This document shows positions 54,570 to 63,150 of a stretch of 64,000 bases of DNA, piece after piece. The DNA lies in assembly GCF_013113835.1 (NCBI RefSeq), contig NZ_VTYQ01000011.1, positions 1 through 64,000 on the forward strand, given 5' to 3'. Within the stretch, counting starts at the first letter, position 1. The number at the start of each line of letters is the position of its first letter. A model generated the notes under the pieces. The model was not told where the DNA came from, searched no databases, and saw only the letters and a program-made list of their open reading frames with translations. The position numbers and the translations under genes are program-made. The stretch is from Vibrio sp. RE88. GTDB lineage: Bacteria > Pseudomonadota > Gammaproteobacteria > Enterobacterales > Vibrionaceae.

Positions 54570-55058
54570 CTAGATCATCTGAATGTTGATCTGGTTGTTT
54601 AAAGGTTGAACTTTTTTCTGCAGCAGTTTGAGCTCTTCGACAATCGCATCCTGAAGGCGCGACTCAGCTTTGTGGCGTTCCAGATTTTGCTTCATGCGAT
54701 CTTTCTTCGCCATTTGTTGGCGCTCTTCACCACGAGGCATGTCTTTCACAATTTGGAAAAGCTCGGCGGTCGCCGGAAATTCCTTATCAAAGTCAACACG
54801 GTCTTCACCCTGAACGTAGTCCATGATGTTGTAGACGCGAATACTGATTTCCGATAAATCACACTGGCCCTGAATACCGGCCATACACAGTATATGGACG
54901 TTTTCAAAGATGTTGGCGTTACGCTTTTCGATGGCCAGCTTCTTATGCTGTTCCTGCAATTCCTTTTGCTTCTTCAACTGGAGCAGAAGGTAACCTGCAT
55001 AGGACGCTAAGCCGAGAATGATGACTCCACCAGCAATGGCTAACAAGGTTACGTTCAT
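54570..55058 (-). CDS. DUF2489 membrane protein
   Basis: 162 residues. One N-terminal hydrophobic helix (LLAIAGGVIILGLASYAGYLLLQL), then a charged cytoplasmic part with heptad-like segments. FENVHILCMAGIQGQCDLSEISIRVYNIMDYV is the conserved core of DUF2489. Function unknown. It follows yihI by 8 nt in a methyltransferase–yihI–DUF2489 operon. Confidence 0.8.
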   Translation of the reverse strand: MNVTLLAIAGGVIILGLASYAGYLLLQLKKQKELQEQHKKLAIEKRNANIFENVHILCMAGIQGQCDLSEISIRVYNIMDYVQGEDRVDFDKEFPATAELFQIVKDMPRGEERQQMAKKDRMKQNLERHKAESRLQDAIVEELKLLQKKVQPLNNQINIQMI

Positions 55059-55066
55059 GAATCGCT

Positions 55067-55624
55067 TTACCCTTTAAACTGGTCCAAATCCAGATCTTCA
55101 AACTGCGACAGCAGTTCATCTTCTGATGAGGCTTTCTTACTCGCCTTTTTCGCCACAGGAGCGCTTGGCTCTTCAACGACTTCTGGCTCTTCTTCCTCTT
55201 CATAGAGGCCAAGTTGCTTCATCAGAATTTCAATACGCGCCAATTTCTCATCGACGTATTTCTGTAGACCTGCGCCTAGGCTTTCACCATTATCAAGGCG
55301 ATCAAGCAAGACATTCAGCTGAGCATCATTTTCCAGCATCTCTAGCTCTTGTTCTGCGTTGACTCGACGTTCTGCTTTGGTTGGCTTCTTCACCGCTTCA
55401 ACCACAAGAGGAATTTTCTTCTTGCTTCCTAAACGTGGGTCGCGCTTTTGTCCCGCTGTCTGCTGTTTATTTTGCTTCGCTTCAGAGTTACGACCGCCCG
55501 TCTTTAGACCTTTGCGTTTTTTCTCTTTCTTACGCAGACGCCCTTCAACGTCTGATTCTGTGCGATTACGAACGACGATAACGTCGCCATTACCGCCCGA
55601 TCTTACTTTCTTACTACGGCTCAT
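55067..55624 (-). CDS. yihI: Der GTPase-activating protein YihI
   Basis: 185 residues. The basic N-terminus (MSRSKKVRSGGNGD..., GRLRKKEKKRKGLKTGGRN) and an acidic C-terminus (EEEEEPEVVEEP, ending LLSQFEDLDLDQFKG) are typical. In E. coli it stimulates the GTPase Der and so tunes 50S assembly. Its ATG overlaps the stop of the methyltransferase (TAATG). Confidence 0.92.
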   Translation of the reverse strand: MSRSKKVRSGGNGDVIVVRNRTESDVEGRLRKKEKKRKGLKTGGRNSEAKQNKQQTAGQKRDPRLGSKKKIPLVVEAVKKPTKAERRVNAEQELEMLENDAQLNVLLDRLDNGESLGAGLQKYVDEKLARIEILMKQLGLYEEEEEPEVVEEPSAPVAKKASKKASSEDELLSQFEDLDLDQFKG

Positions 55625-56262
55625 TACTGGGCTTTCCTCAGTAAAATTACATCATTACCAATAAATTCAAGCTTGAGCTGATCCCGCTCTGCCAAGTACT
55701 TAAACGTATTGCGGCTAAAAAAGACCACATGCGTTGGGTCATTTTTATAATGCCATTTGGCAAACGCTTCGACATCAATGACCATCTTGGTCATCAGACC
55801 AATCCAGCCACCTGGCTTAACTAAATTCAACCATTGCTGCCATATCTGATCCGGGTGATACAAATGCTCGATCACTTCAGTGGCAGTCATAAAGTCATAC
55901 GTACGATCTAGCACCTCAGTATTAGGGTGATAATAAAGGTCGTACAACGACATGTTGTGTCCCTGCTCCTGCAACATCAAAGAGAGTGTTGGCCCGGGGC
56001 CACAACCAAAATCTATTCCTGTTGAGTCTGGCTCAATACGTTCCAATATGGGGTCTGCAACCCGAGATAAAAAGGTACGGTAGCCAGCATCATTTGGATC
56101 GTTCTCATGCAGATCGTAGTGGGCTTTTTCAGCCTTTGCATCCAATCTTTGCTCTGGATTAACAAACACCAGCTCGCATTGCGCACATTGAAGATACTCG
56201 CGACGCTTATCTTCGAAGTAATGCAGTGATTCCGGGTTATGGCAAAGTGGACAGTGGTGCAT
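55624..56262 (-). CDS. Class I SAM-dependent methyltransferase with N-terminal zinc ribbon
   Basis: 212 residues from MHHCPLCHNPESLH; the frame is open 23 codons earlier without similarity. Two CxxC pairs (CPLC, CAQC) form a probable zinc ribbon at 1-40. The SAM motif is IDFGCGPGPTLSLML near 88-102. The substrate is unknown. First gene of the operon with yihI and the DUF2489 gene, which may hint at an RNA or ribosome-related role (inference). Confidence 0.82.
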   Translation of the reverse strand: MHHCPLCHNPESLHYFEDKRREYLQCAQCELVFVNPEQRLDAKAEKAHYDLHENDPNDAGYRTFLSRVADPILERIEPDSTGIDFGCGPGPTLSLMLQEQGHNMSLYDLYYHPNTEVLDRTYDFMTATEVIEHLYHPDQIWQQWLNLVKPGGWIGLMTKMVIDVEAFAKWHYKNDPTHVVFFSRNTFKYLAERDQLKLEFIGNDVILLRKAQ

Positions 56263-56435
56263 GATGACATCCTCAAACAGGGATGCGAAACATACCAGAA
56301 AGTGACAAGAGAGTGGAGCACTATTGTGCAAATAATCATCGACTCAGTGAAATATTCCCTCTCCGACCAATAATATTATCGATGGAATAAAGGAACCGTG
56401 TTGGCGAAAGATAGAGCTTGGTGGATTTCAGATAT

Positions 56436-56775
56436 AAAAAAAGCGATAGATAACTCTATCGCTTTCTAAAAATGCCTTTCGGCGAAACTGTGTTGCACGG
56501 ATTATCGTGCATCAATTTTCCATTTGTTTTTGGCGCTTTCCCTGCAAAAGGTGTCGTTTTTCACCGTCCTGGTGAATTTTGGCTTTCCGTTTACTTCCCG
56601 TATCTGGGCTAATCCTTAGCCTGATCCTTTTCGCTGTCTAAACCATTAGACGAGTCGACCATCCCTATCCAGTAAGCTTCCTGCTTACCTAAATTCCTTT
56701 AAGACCTCCAAGCATCCATCGCCTGCATCCTTGGAGACCATCATGGTCTAAATTCCGTATCAGCGCCCTGCCGAT
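56436..56775 (-). ncRNA. csrC: CsrC small RNA, second sponge of CsrA
   Basis: About 340 nt on the minus strand with 15 GGA triplets, mostly in AGGA or GGGA context between short stems. The terminator (AAAGCGATAGA-GTTA-TCTATCGCTTT plus T run, 56436-56465) closely parallels the one of E. coli csrC. E. coli csrC lies in the same neighbourhood, between yihA (engB) and yihI. The 5' end is inferred: a possible promoter TTGTTC-16-TAAAGT places it near 56770-56780. Confidence 0.88.
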
Positions 56776-56908
56776 GAGTACACTTTAACGATTGACCACT
56801 TTTGAACAATCCACCTGAAGAAAAAAATCGGCCTTTTTTCGATCACCGATCTTCTTTTATTACTTTTCAAATAGTTACAAACAAGGCAAAGAAATGAGCA
56901 CCAGCGAG

Positions 56909-56926
56909 GATAGCCGATCTCTTACA
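56909..56926. promoter_or_regulatory. Putative VarA (GacA/UvrY) upstream site for CsrC
   Basis: GATAGCCGATCTCTTACA shares the core GATCTCTTACA with the CsrB site; the other half is degenerate. It lies about 140-150 bp upstream of the inferred CsrC start. The rest of the 56776-57040 gap shows nothing else beyond the end of the cytochrome c4 gene. Confidence 0.6.
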
Positions 56927-57049
56927 AAAGCTCGGGAAAGATGGAGCCACACAAGCAAAAAGGTGATGTGACCTGTGTCATACGAAAAAGCCCAGACTTT
57001 CGTCTGGGCTCATTCAATACAACATTGCTCGGGCAGTATTTAATAGGGC

Positions 57050-57667
57050 TTAGTGTAGGCCGCCAACATATTTAGACAAAGTATCGATGTCTTCGTCTGT
57101 CAGTTTCTTTGCGATATCTTGCATCATGCCGTTCATGTCGTTAGCACGAGAGCCATCGCGGAATTTAACTAGCTGAGCTTTAATGTAGTCAGCGTGCTGA
57201 CCAGAAATTTTAGGGAAACCTGAAAGCTCAGTGCCGTTACCACGAGGACCATGACAAGCAATACATGCTGTCAGACCGCGTGAAGCATCACCCGCTGTAT
57301 AGAGGGTTTTGCCTTGTTCCACTACATTTTCAGGCGTAGTGTTGTGCGAAATTGGTAGTGATGCATAGTAAGCCGCAAGATCTTTCATATCCTGCTCAGA
57401 CAGTGGCATTGCCATACCACCCATTACTGGATCAACACGACCCTGCTTACCACCACTGGTCATACCCAGCTTGAGGTCTTTCAGCTGCTTCTCAATATAT
57501 TTAGCATGCTGACCTGCTAGCTTAGGGTACATTGCGAGTTGACTGTTGCCATCAGCACCGTGGCAGGCAACACAAGTTTGGGATTTTGCTTTACCAGCTT
57601 CAATACTGCCTTGGGCCCATACAGAGCAGCTGGCTAAAAGACTCAAGATTAGCGCTAATTTCTTCAT
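57050..57667 (-). CDS. Cytochrome c4 (diheme)
   Basis: Periplasmic diheme cytochrome c of 205 residues. Signal peptide MKKLALILSLLASCSVWAQ. Two similar halves, each with a heme motif: CVACHGADG (about residue 32) and CIACHGPRGNG (about 137). Axial Met residues lie in MGGMAMP and MNGMMQDI. Probable electron donor to terminal oxidases. It is divergent from engB. Confidence 0.93.
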   Translation of the reverse strand: MKKLALILSLLASCSVWAQGSIEAGKAKSQTCVACHGADGNSQLAMYPKLAGQHAKYIEKQLKDLKLGMTSGGKQGRVDPVMGGMAMPLSEQDMKDLAAYYASLPISHNTTPENVVEQGKTLYTAGDASRGLTACIACHGPRGNGTELSGFPKISGQHADYIKAQLVKFRDGSRANDMNGMMQDIAKKLTDEDIDTLSKYVGGLH

Positions 57668-57815
57668 GACATTCCATTATAATTATCAAGCTTCCAGTAC
57701 CACTCAGAGTTGCCACTCATGGTACAATAGGCGACCTTATGCCGAGCACGGTTATTTTACACAATTTCACAAAAAAGTAATCAATCGACTACACAAAGTC
57801 GAGATGGAGTTAACA

Positions 57816-58478
57816 GTGAGCGTAAAAATTCATTATCAAAACACCCATTTCATCACCAGTGCACCTGATATTCGTCACATGCCTGAAGATGAAGGTATCG
57901 AAGTTGCGTTCGCAGGACGCTCCAACGCGGGCAAATCGAGTTCTCTTAACCGACTGACGAATCAGAGAAGTTTAGCAAAAACCAGTAAAACACCAGGTCG
58001 AACTCAGTTAATCAACCTGTTTAAAGTGACCGATGGCTGCCACATCGTCGATTTACCGGGATATGGCTTTGCTCAAGTACCGCTGGAAATGAAAAAGAAG
58101 TGGCAAAAATCACTCGGTGAATACCTACAAAAGCGTCAAAGCCTAAAAGGTTTAGTCGTATTGATGGACATTCGCCACCCAATGAAGGACCTCGATCAGC
58201 AACTTATTTTCTGGGCGGTCGACAGCGGCATCCCTGTACAAGTCCTACTGACCAAAGCAGATAAGCTGAAAAGCGGCGCGCGCAAAGCTCAGGTGCTTAA
58301 GATCAAGAAGGATTCTGCTGGGTTCGGTGGTGACGTGAGTGTCGCCGCGTTTTCTTCTCTGAAAGGCATTGGCGTTGACGTACTGCGTAATAAACTTGAT
58401 GAGTGGTTTGCCCCTGCCGTCGCAGCGCAGCTGACTGACGAGATTATCGAAGATCAGCAGAGCGACGAGCAAGAATAA
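57816..58478 (+). CDS. engB: Ribosome-biogenesis GTPase EngB (YihA/YsxC)
   Basis: Essential GTPase of 50S subunit assembly. 220 residues with a GTG start (SVKIHYQNTHF) preceded by a TGGAG site 6 nt upstream; an ATG four codons earlier is an alternative. G1 GRSNAGKSS near 36-44, G2 TPGRTQLIN, G3 DLPGYGFA near 84, G4 TKADK near 146. It lies convergent to the orphan minus-strand terminator and downstream of the Spot 42 locus, as in enterics. Confidence 0.94.
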   Translation: MSVKIHYQNTHFITSAPDIRHMPEDEGIEVAFAGRSNAGKSSSLNRLTNQRSLAKTSKTPGRTQLINLFKVTDGCHIVDLPGYGFAQVPLEMKKKWQKSLGEYLQKRQSLKGLVVLMDIRHPMKDLDQQLIFWAVDSGIPVQVLLTKADKLKSGARKAQVLKIKKDSAGFGGDVSVAAFSSLKGIGVDVLRNKLDEWFAPAVAAQLTDEIIEDQQSDEQE

Positions 58479-58499
58479 GCACGGAACACAATCGAAATC

Positions 58500-58526
58500 A
58501 GCCTCACTCATGTGGGGCTTTTTTGT
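58500..58526 (+). terminator. Terminator of engB
   Basis: AGCCTCAC / GTGGGGCT stem with a 4-nt loop, followed by TTTTTG. Confidence 0.8.
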
Positions 58527-58559
58527 GTCTGAAGAGTAACGCTGAAAAAGAAGAGGCTT

Positions 58560-58590
58560 AGAAATAAAAATCCCCACCATCCTGGTGGGG
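58560..58590 (-). terminator. Strong minus-strand terminator without an assigned gene
   Basis: CCCCACCA-GGA-TGGTGGGG, followed on the minus strand by ATTTTTATTT. It points away from the Spot 42 side and faces the engB terminator. The 370 nt between it and the end of Spot 42 hold no recognised gene, so it must end either Spot 42 read-through or an unannotated transcript. Confidence 0.75.
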
Positions 58591-58956
58591 CAACGGGAGA
58601 GAAATAGGAGGTAGTTATTATTATGCGAATAGGATTGTTCAAAGCCGCAGACAATGCAATGCTTGATTTTTCCTCTTCCACTTCGCTCTCCAACAACACC
58701 TGCCACCGATAACACTCTAAAAAATATGAAAAATTGCATCATTGACACCCAACAAGGCGCGCGAGTTCGGGTTTGGTTTTCTGTTTGAAAAAATAAAAGT
58801 GTGACTGAAGTTTTCTTACAAAATTGGTCTGAGTTACCAAATGCTGTGAATGGTGAATATTAAGAACAAGTGATGTGGTAATGAGAAGCGGCTAAAGCTA
58901 TATAGCCTAAGAGAATGGCAGTAAAGATTTGAAATGTATTGAAATTTTCTTTAGCA

Positions 58957-59065
58957 CAATAAAAAACGCCCCAGTCAAATACTGACTGGGGCGGCTGAAT
59001 CAGCCTAATCCAATAACGTGAAACAAAAGGTCTGAAAGATAGAACATCTTACCTCTGTACCCTAC
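58957..59065 (-). ncRNA. spf: Spot 42 small RNA
   Basis: 109 nt on the minus strand beginning GTAGGGTACAGAGGTAAGAT, nearly identical to E. coli Spot 42 over the first 45 nt. It keeps the CCTTTT...TTCACG segment and the terminator GCCCCAGTCA...TGACTGGGGC plus T6. Known role: Hfq-dependent repressor of carbon-use genes under glucose. The place between polA and engB is conserved. Upstream, a TACATT at about 59070-59080 could be the -10. Confidence 0.97.
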
Positions 59066-59240
59066 GCCGTTTAATGTACAACAATTGGTCAGAAATGAAA
59101 ACTCTTTTTGTAATTTTTTTTCATTAAAATTTTATTAAACTACAACAATCTCTTTTGAGCAGTTGCTTTTTTAGAAGCAAAAAAAAGCCAGCGATTGAGC
59201 GCTGGCTCATGTTATTCAACCAATTTTGGTTGTTTTTTGT

Positions 59241-62036
59241 CTAGTGCGCCTGATCCCAGTTGTCACCATGACCCGCTTCCGCAATCAAAGGTACATCCAG
59301 CTGAGCGGCGGATTCCATCAATTCTTGTACTTTACTTTCAATTTCGGCTAAAGCTGACTCCTGAACTTCGAAGACCAGTTCATCGTGCACCTGCATCAGC
59401 AATTTCACTCGCCCCTGACCTTGGCTCTCAATCCATTCATCCACCAATAACATGGCTTTCTTGATGATGTCCGCTGCTGTCCCCTGCATTGGAGCGTTGA
59501 TCGCAGCACGTTCTGCCGCTTTACGACGCATGCCGTTGCGTGATTTTATTTCCGGCAGATGCAAACGACGGCCAAAGATGGTTTCGACATAACCTTGTTC
59601 AGCTGCGGCACTACGTGTGTCTTCCATGTATTGCATCACACCTGGGTAGCGCTCAAAGTAGGTTTCCATGTATTGCTGTGCTTCGCCACGTGGAATACCC
59701 AGCTGTTTTGCCAGACCAAAAGCACTCATGCCATAAATAAGGCCAAAGTTGACCGCTTTCGCACGACGACGTTGTTCAGCCGACACCTGCTCGATGTCCA
59801 CGCCAATGATTTCAGCTGCTGTGGCTGCGTGAATGTCTTTTCCTTGCTGGAAGGCATCTAGCAGCGCTTTGTCTCCTGAAAGGTGCGCCATAATACGCAA
59901 TTCAATCTGGGAGTAATCGACCGCCATGATCTTGTAGCCATGTGGGGCGATAAACGCCTGGCGAATACGTCGACCTTCATCATTACGGATTGGGATATTC
60001 TGCAGGTTAGGATCGGTCGAAGATAGACGGCCGGTCGCGGTGACAGCCTGATGATAAGACGTATGGACACGGCCAGTCTCAGGGTTAATCATTTTCGGCA
60101 GTTTATCAGTATAAGTTGATTTGAGCTTCGCTAAGCCACGATATTCGAGGATCAATTTTGGCAACGGGTAATCCAGTGCCAATTCCTGCAGAACCTCTTC
60201 ATTAGTTGAAGGCGTTCCCGATGGTGTTTTCTTCACAACCGGCAGACCCATTTTCTCAAACAGAATCGCTTGTAACTGCTTTGGTGAATTCATGTTGAAC
60301 TCTTGCTCCGCGATTTCAAACGCTTGCTGCTCCAACTCATCAAGGCGCAGCGCAATTTCCTGCGACTGAGCGGCCAGCTTCATGTCATCAATCAACACGC
60401 CTGTGTGTTCAATACGTGATAGCACAGGGACAAGCGGCACTTCGACCTCTTCATAGATGGTCTTCAGCTTTTCATCCTGCTCGATATTGGCGAGCAAGCG
60501 ATTGTGTAAACGAAGGGTCACATCAGCATCTTCTGCGGCGTATGGTGAAGCTTGTTCCAGTTCAATCTGATTGAACGTAAGCTGCTTCTTGCCTTTACCC
60601 GCAATCTGCTCGAAAGAAATGCAGCTGTGCTGAAGGAATCGCAGTGCCAGGCTGTCCATATCATGCTTGCCACCCACGCTGTTGTAAACGTATGACGCGA
60701 GCATAGTGTCATGCTTAATGCCTTTCATCTCAATGCCGTAGCGAGCCAATACCGACGCATCGTATTTTAGATTCTGCCCCACTTTCGCTTGAGCATCATC
60801 TTCAAGAATCGGCTTCAATTGTTCTAGTACCCAGTCGCGATCAAGCTGCTCTGGCGCATCAAGGTAATCATGCGCTACAGGTACGTATGCAGCGACGCCT
60901 TCTTCTGTCGCAAACGACACACCAACCAGATTCGCTACCATGTAATCGAGGCTGTCGGTTTCGGTATCAAACGCGAAGACATCCGAAGCTTTAAGCTTAT
61001 CTAACCAAGTATTGAATGCCTGTTGGTCAAGAATGGTTTCGTACTGGCTGCGATCAATAGTCACAGCAGAGGTGTCAATCTCGCTGGCGGTGGCAGAGGC
61101 CCCTGACCCCGAAGCTACACCGGACTTTTCATCTGCCACGATGACACCCGTGCCACCTTCCAGTAGTTCATTGAGCCAAGATTTGAACACCAACTGGCCA
61201 TAGAGTTTGATCAGTTCATCGGTGTTCGGTTCGGCCTTGAGCAGTGAGTCTGGCGTTTCTTCCAGCTCAACATCCAGCTTAATCGTGGCGAGCTCGTAAG
61301 AAAGAAACGCTTCTTCTTTATTATCGACCAGCTTTTTCGCCATGGTCTTCGAGCCACGGAACCCAAGCGGTGCGATGTCATCAAGATTGTCGTACAGCTT
61401 TTCCAAACTGCCGATACCCTGCAGTAGTGCAGTTGCGGTCTTATCACCGACACCCGGTACACCTGGGATGTTATCAACTTTATCGCCCATCAAAGCGAGA
61501 TAATCGATAATCAGCTCTGGTGGGATACCAAATTTTTCAATCACGCCTTCTCTATCCATCACCACATTGGTCATGGTGTTGATCAGAGTCACGTTGTCAT
61601 CCACCAACTGCGCCATATCTTTATCGCCAGTACTGATCAACACTGGCATCCCCGCTTGTGAAGCCTGATACGCCAGCGTACCGATCACATCATCCGCTTC
61701 CACACCCGGAACACAGATCAGAGGCAAGCCCATTGCGCGAATCACTTTGTGCAGAGGTTCAATCTGACAACGGAGATCATCTGGCATCGGAGGACGGTTG
61801 GCTTTGTATTCCGGATACATCTCGTCACGGAAGGTTTTTCCCTTAGCATCAAAGACCACTGCGATACGCTCAGAGGCAAACTGACGCATCATACTGCGTA
61901 GCATGTTTACTACACCATAAACAGCGTTCGTCGGGATATCACCATTGCTCATAGTGCCCGGATAAGCATGAAATGCGCGGTAAAGATAAGAAGAGCCGTC
62001 AATCAAAATCAACGGGTTGTCAGGAATACGAGCCAT
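59241..62036 (-). CDS. polA: DNA polymerase I
   Basis: Repair and Okazaki-fragment polymerase, 931 residues from MARIPDNPLILIDGSS; the frame is open 27 codons upstream without similarity. In order: 5'-nuclease (1-about 300; YLYRAFHAYP, GVEADDVIGT, GDKDMAQLV), 3'-5' exonuclease with the catalytic pair intact (FAFDTETDSL), and polymerase (DYSQIELRIMAHLSGD, RRAKAVNFGLIYGMS, MQVHDELVFEV). Proofreading therefore should be active. Confidence 0.97.
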   Translation of the reverse strand: MARIPDNPLILIDGSSYLYRAFHAYPGTMSNGDIPTNAVYGVVNMLRSMMRQFASERIAVVFDAKGKTFRDEMYPEYKANRPPMPDDLRCQIEPLHKVIRAMGLPLICVPGVEADDVIGTLAYQASQAGMPVLISTGDKDMAQLVDDNVTLINTMTNVVMDREGVIEKFGIPPELIIDYLALMGDKVDNIPGVPGVGDKTATALLQGIGSLEKLYDNLDDIAPLGFRGSKTMAKKLVDNKEEAFLSYELATIKLDVELEETPDSLLKAEPNTDELIKLYGQLVFKSWLNELLEGGTGVIVADEKSGVASGSGASATASEIDTSAVTIDRSQYETILDQQAFNTWLDKLKASDVFAFDTETDSLDYMVANLVGVSFATEEGVAAYVPVAHDYLDAPEQLDRDWVLEQLKPILEDDAQAKVGQNLKYDASVLARYGIEMKGIKHDTMLASYVYNSVGGKHDMDSLALRFLQHSCISFEQIAGKGKKQLTFNQIELEQASPYAAEDADVTLRLHNRLLANIEQDEKLKTIYEEVEVPLVPVLSRIEHTGVLIDDMKLAAQSQEIALRLDELEQQAFEIAEQEFNMNSPKQLQAILFEKMGLPVVKKTPSGTPSTNEEVLQELALDYPLPKLILEYRGLAKLKSTYTDKLPKMINPETGRVHTSYHQAVTATGRLSSTDPNLQNIPIRNDEGRRIRQAFIAPHGYKIMAVDYSQIELRIMAHLSGDKALLDAFQQGKDIHAATAAEIIGVDIEQVSAEQRRRAKAVNFGLIYGMSAFGLAKQLGIPRGEAQQYMETYFERYPGVMQYMEDTRSAAAEQGYVETIFGRRLHLPEIKSRNGMRRKAAERAAINAPMQGTAADIIKKAMLLVDEWIESQGQGRVKLLMQVHDELVFEVQESALAEIESKVQELMESAAQLDVPLIAEAGHGDNWDQAH

Positions 62037-62154
62037 AGTCTTTAAGCATCCAAAGAAAAAAGATCTGCCTAGAATGCCATGACTCTGACAGTGGATCCAT
62101 TTTAACTCGGCATGCACTACTCACACATTTGGTGAATAATCTTTCACACCACAG

Positions 62155-62347
62155 CCTCAACTGTGGATAACTCTGTTTATATTATTTATCCACTAATGCT
62201 TTGCATCGTCACAAAACTGTAATTAAACAATTTAAGATGCTGAAAAATATAACAAATGAATTAGATCGATCGTGAATAGATCGATCTTAAAACGATCCTC
62301 AACTGTGGAAAAGACTACTGGTGTCCTTTTATCCAACCACAGATTTC
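62155..62347. promoter_or_regulatory. Cluster of DnaA-box-like sites and GATC sites upstream of polA
   Basis: On the minus strand TTATCCACA (62162-62170, perfect) and TTTTCCACA (62304-62312). On the plus strand TTATCCACT (62186-62194) and TTATCCAAC (62339-62347). Five GATC sites lie within 34 bp (62264-62297), and an A/T-rich stretch is near 62172-62188. The 13-bp CCTCAACTGTGGA occurs twice (62155, 62297). The rest of this 320-nt gap must contain the polA promoter. The function is unknown: DnaA titration, SeqA binding or polA control. Confidence 0.5.
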
Positions 62348-62363
62348 AGGCATAAAAAAAGCG

Positions 62364-62578
62364 ACATCGTATCGATGTCGCCTAGCAAAAAGGGGTCAAA
62401 GCGTATTCAATTGAATCGTTAGCTTTGCCATAAAGCTATAAATTACACTGGAAGCAATGTGAGCAATGTCGTGTCAAAAAGAACTAGTGCAAGTTCAATT
62501 AAGTTCAGTGTCATCACCGTCTCCAAGTTGAATCTGGTAACTCGACGTCCTTGTGAACTTCTCTTATTCCCTAAGACG
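62364..62578 (-). ncRNA. ryhB: RyhB small RNA (iron-sparing), long Vibrio form
   Basis: About 215 nt on the minus strand. The RyhB core ACACGACATTGCTCACATTG continues to CTTCCAG in 62441-62480. The terminator GCGACATCG-TAT-CGATGTCGC plus T7 is at 62364-62391. The V. cholerae RNA is about 225 nt, much longer than the 90 nt of E. coli, in agreement. Known role: with Hfq it represses iron-using proteins when iron is scarce. It lies between polA and the GNAT gene. Confidence 0.95.
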
Positions 62579-62581
62579 AGA

Positions 62582-62640
62582 TAAATAATAATTATTCTCA
62601 TTTATCCCGTCAACCCCTAAATGAGAAAAAATCTCATTTA
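62582..62640 (-). promoter_or_regulatory. RyhB promoter with Fur-box-like sites
   Basis: On the minus strand TTGACG (62608-62613), a 17-bp spacer, TATTAT (62585-62590). The sequence AATAATAATTATTCTCAT over the -10 resembles a Fur box. A second inverted repeat, AAATGAGA / TCTCATTT (62619-62640), lies just upstream of the -35. Fur repression in the presence of iron is the known mode for ryhB. Confidence 0.8.
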
Positions 62641-62655
62641 ATTTTTATGACAGTG

Positions 62656-63090
62656 CTACAACTGCTTCACGAAATGAATCCTTGATTCGATTAAGGGATC
62701 TTTTACTTCAAACTTTTCAATTAGATAACCATTCCTCAGCAAGAGTCTTAACATGGAAGGAAATTGATTACGGGATTTCACCTTAAGTTGAGAATAAGCG
62801 TGTTTTTTGACCCAGATCTCCTGATAATCGAGTAGCTTCTGTGCCACCCCTTTATTTCTAGCCAGAGGTGATACCCCACCGAACCAGCTATAAAATGTGT
62901 TTTCGTCGATCTCATATCCAATTTTGAACCCAAGTAGCTGGCCATTTTCTTCAGCCACCTGAACGAGGTGTCGCTTACCGTCTAATCGTTCGGACAAGCT
63001 TTCTACACTTTCATTGTGTATGAATTCTTTGATAGTCGCGACAATCTCAACACACTCTTCTAGTGTTCCAAGTCGATATTCAACGCTCAT
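62656..63090 (-). CDS. GNAT-family N-acetyltransferase
   Basis: 144 residues. Acetyl-CoA binding region with VSPLARNKGVAQKLLDYQEIW near 72-92, the motif A pattern (R/Q-x-x-G-x-G/A) in the variant ARNKGVA. The substrate is unknown. AGGAG ribosome site before the ATG. It lies between hemB and ryhB; the hemB terminator separates it from hemB, so it is probably its own unit. Confidence 0.8.
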   Translation of the reverse strand: MSVEYRLGTLEECVEIVATIKEFIHNESVESLSERLDGKRHLVQVAEENGQLLGFKIGYEIDENTFYSWFGGVSPLARNKGVAQKLLDYQEIWVKKHAYSQLKVKSRNQFPSMLRLLLRNGYLIEKFEVKDPLIESRIHFVKQL

Positions 63091-63108
63091 CGGCTCTCCT
63101 TAAACAAC

Positions 63109-63133
63109 AAAGGCTGGCAAAAGCCAGCCTTTG
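63109..63133 (-). terminator. Terminator of hemB
   Basis: AAAGGCTGGC / GCCAGCCTTT stem with an A4 loop; the minus strand continues TTTGTTGTTT. Confidence 0.8.
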
Positions 63134-63150
63134 AATCTTTGTAAACTGAG

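Noticed and set aside
57546..57815. Longer engB frame beginning inside the cytochrome c4 gene
   Set aside because: The extra 90 residues overlap cytochrome c4 antisense; the family starts at SVKIHYQNTHF, with a ribosome site before the GTG.
58245..58748. 167-codon minus-strand open frame overlapping engB
   Set aside because: It runs through the orphan terminator and the engB terminator, overlaps a conserved essential gene on the other strand, and shows no domain.
62264..62297. GATC cluster as a chromosome II replication-control site (RctB or crtS type)
   Set aside because: The GATC spacing does not reproduce the 12-mer or 39-mer patterns that I know, and crtS lies elsewhere in V. cholerae; kept only as a DnaA/SeqA-type candidate.
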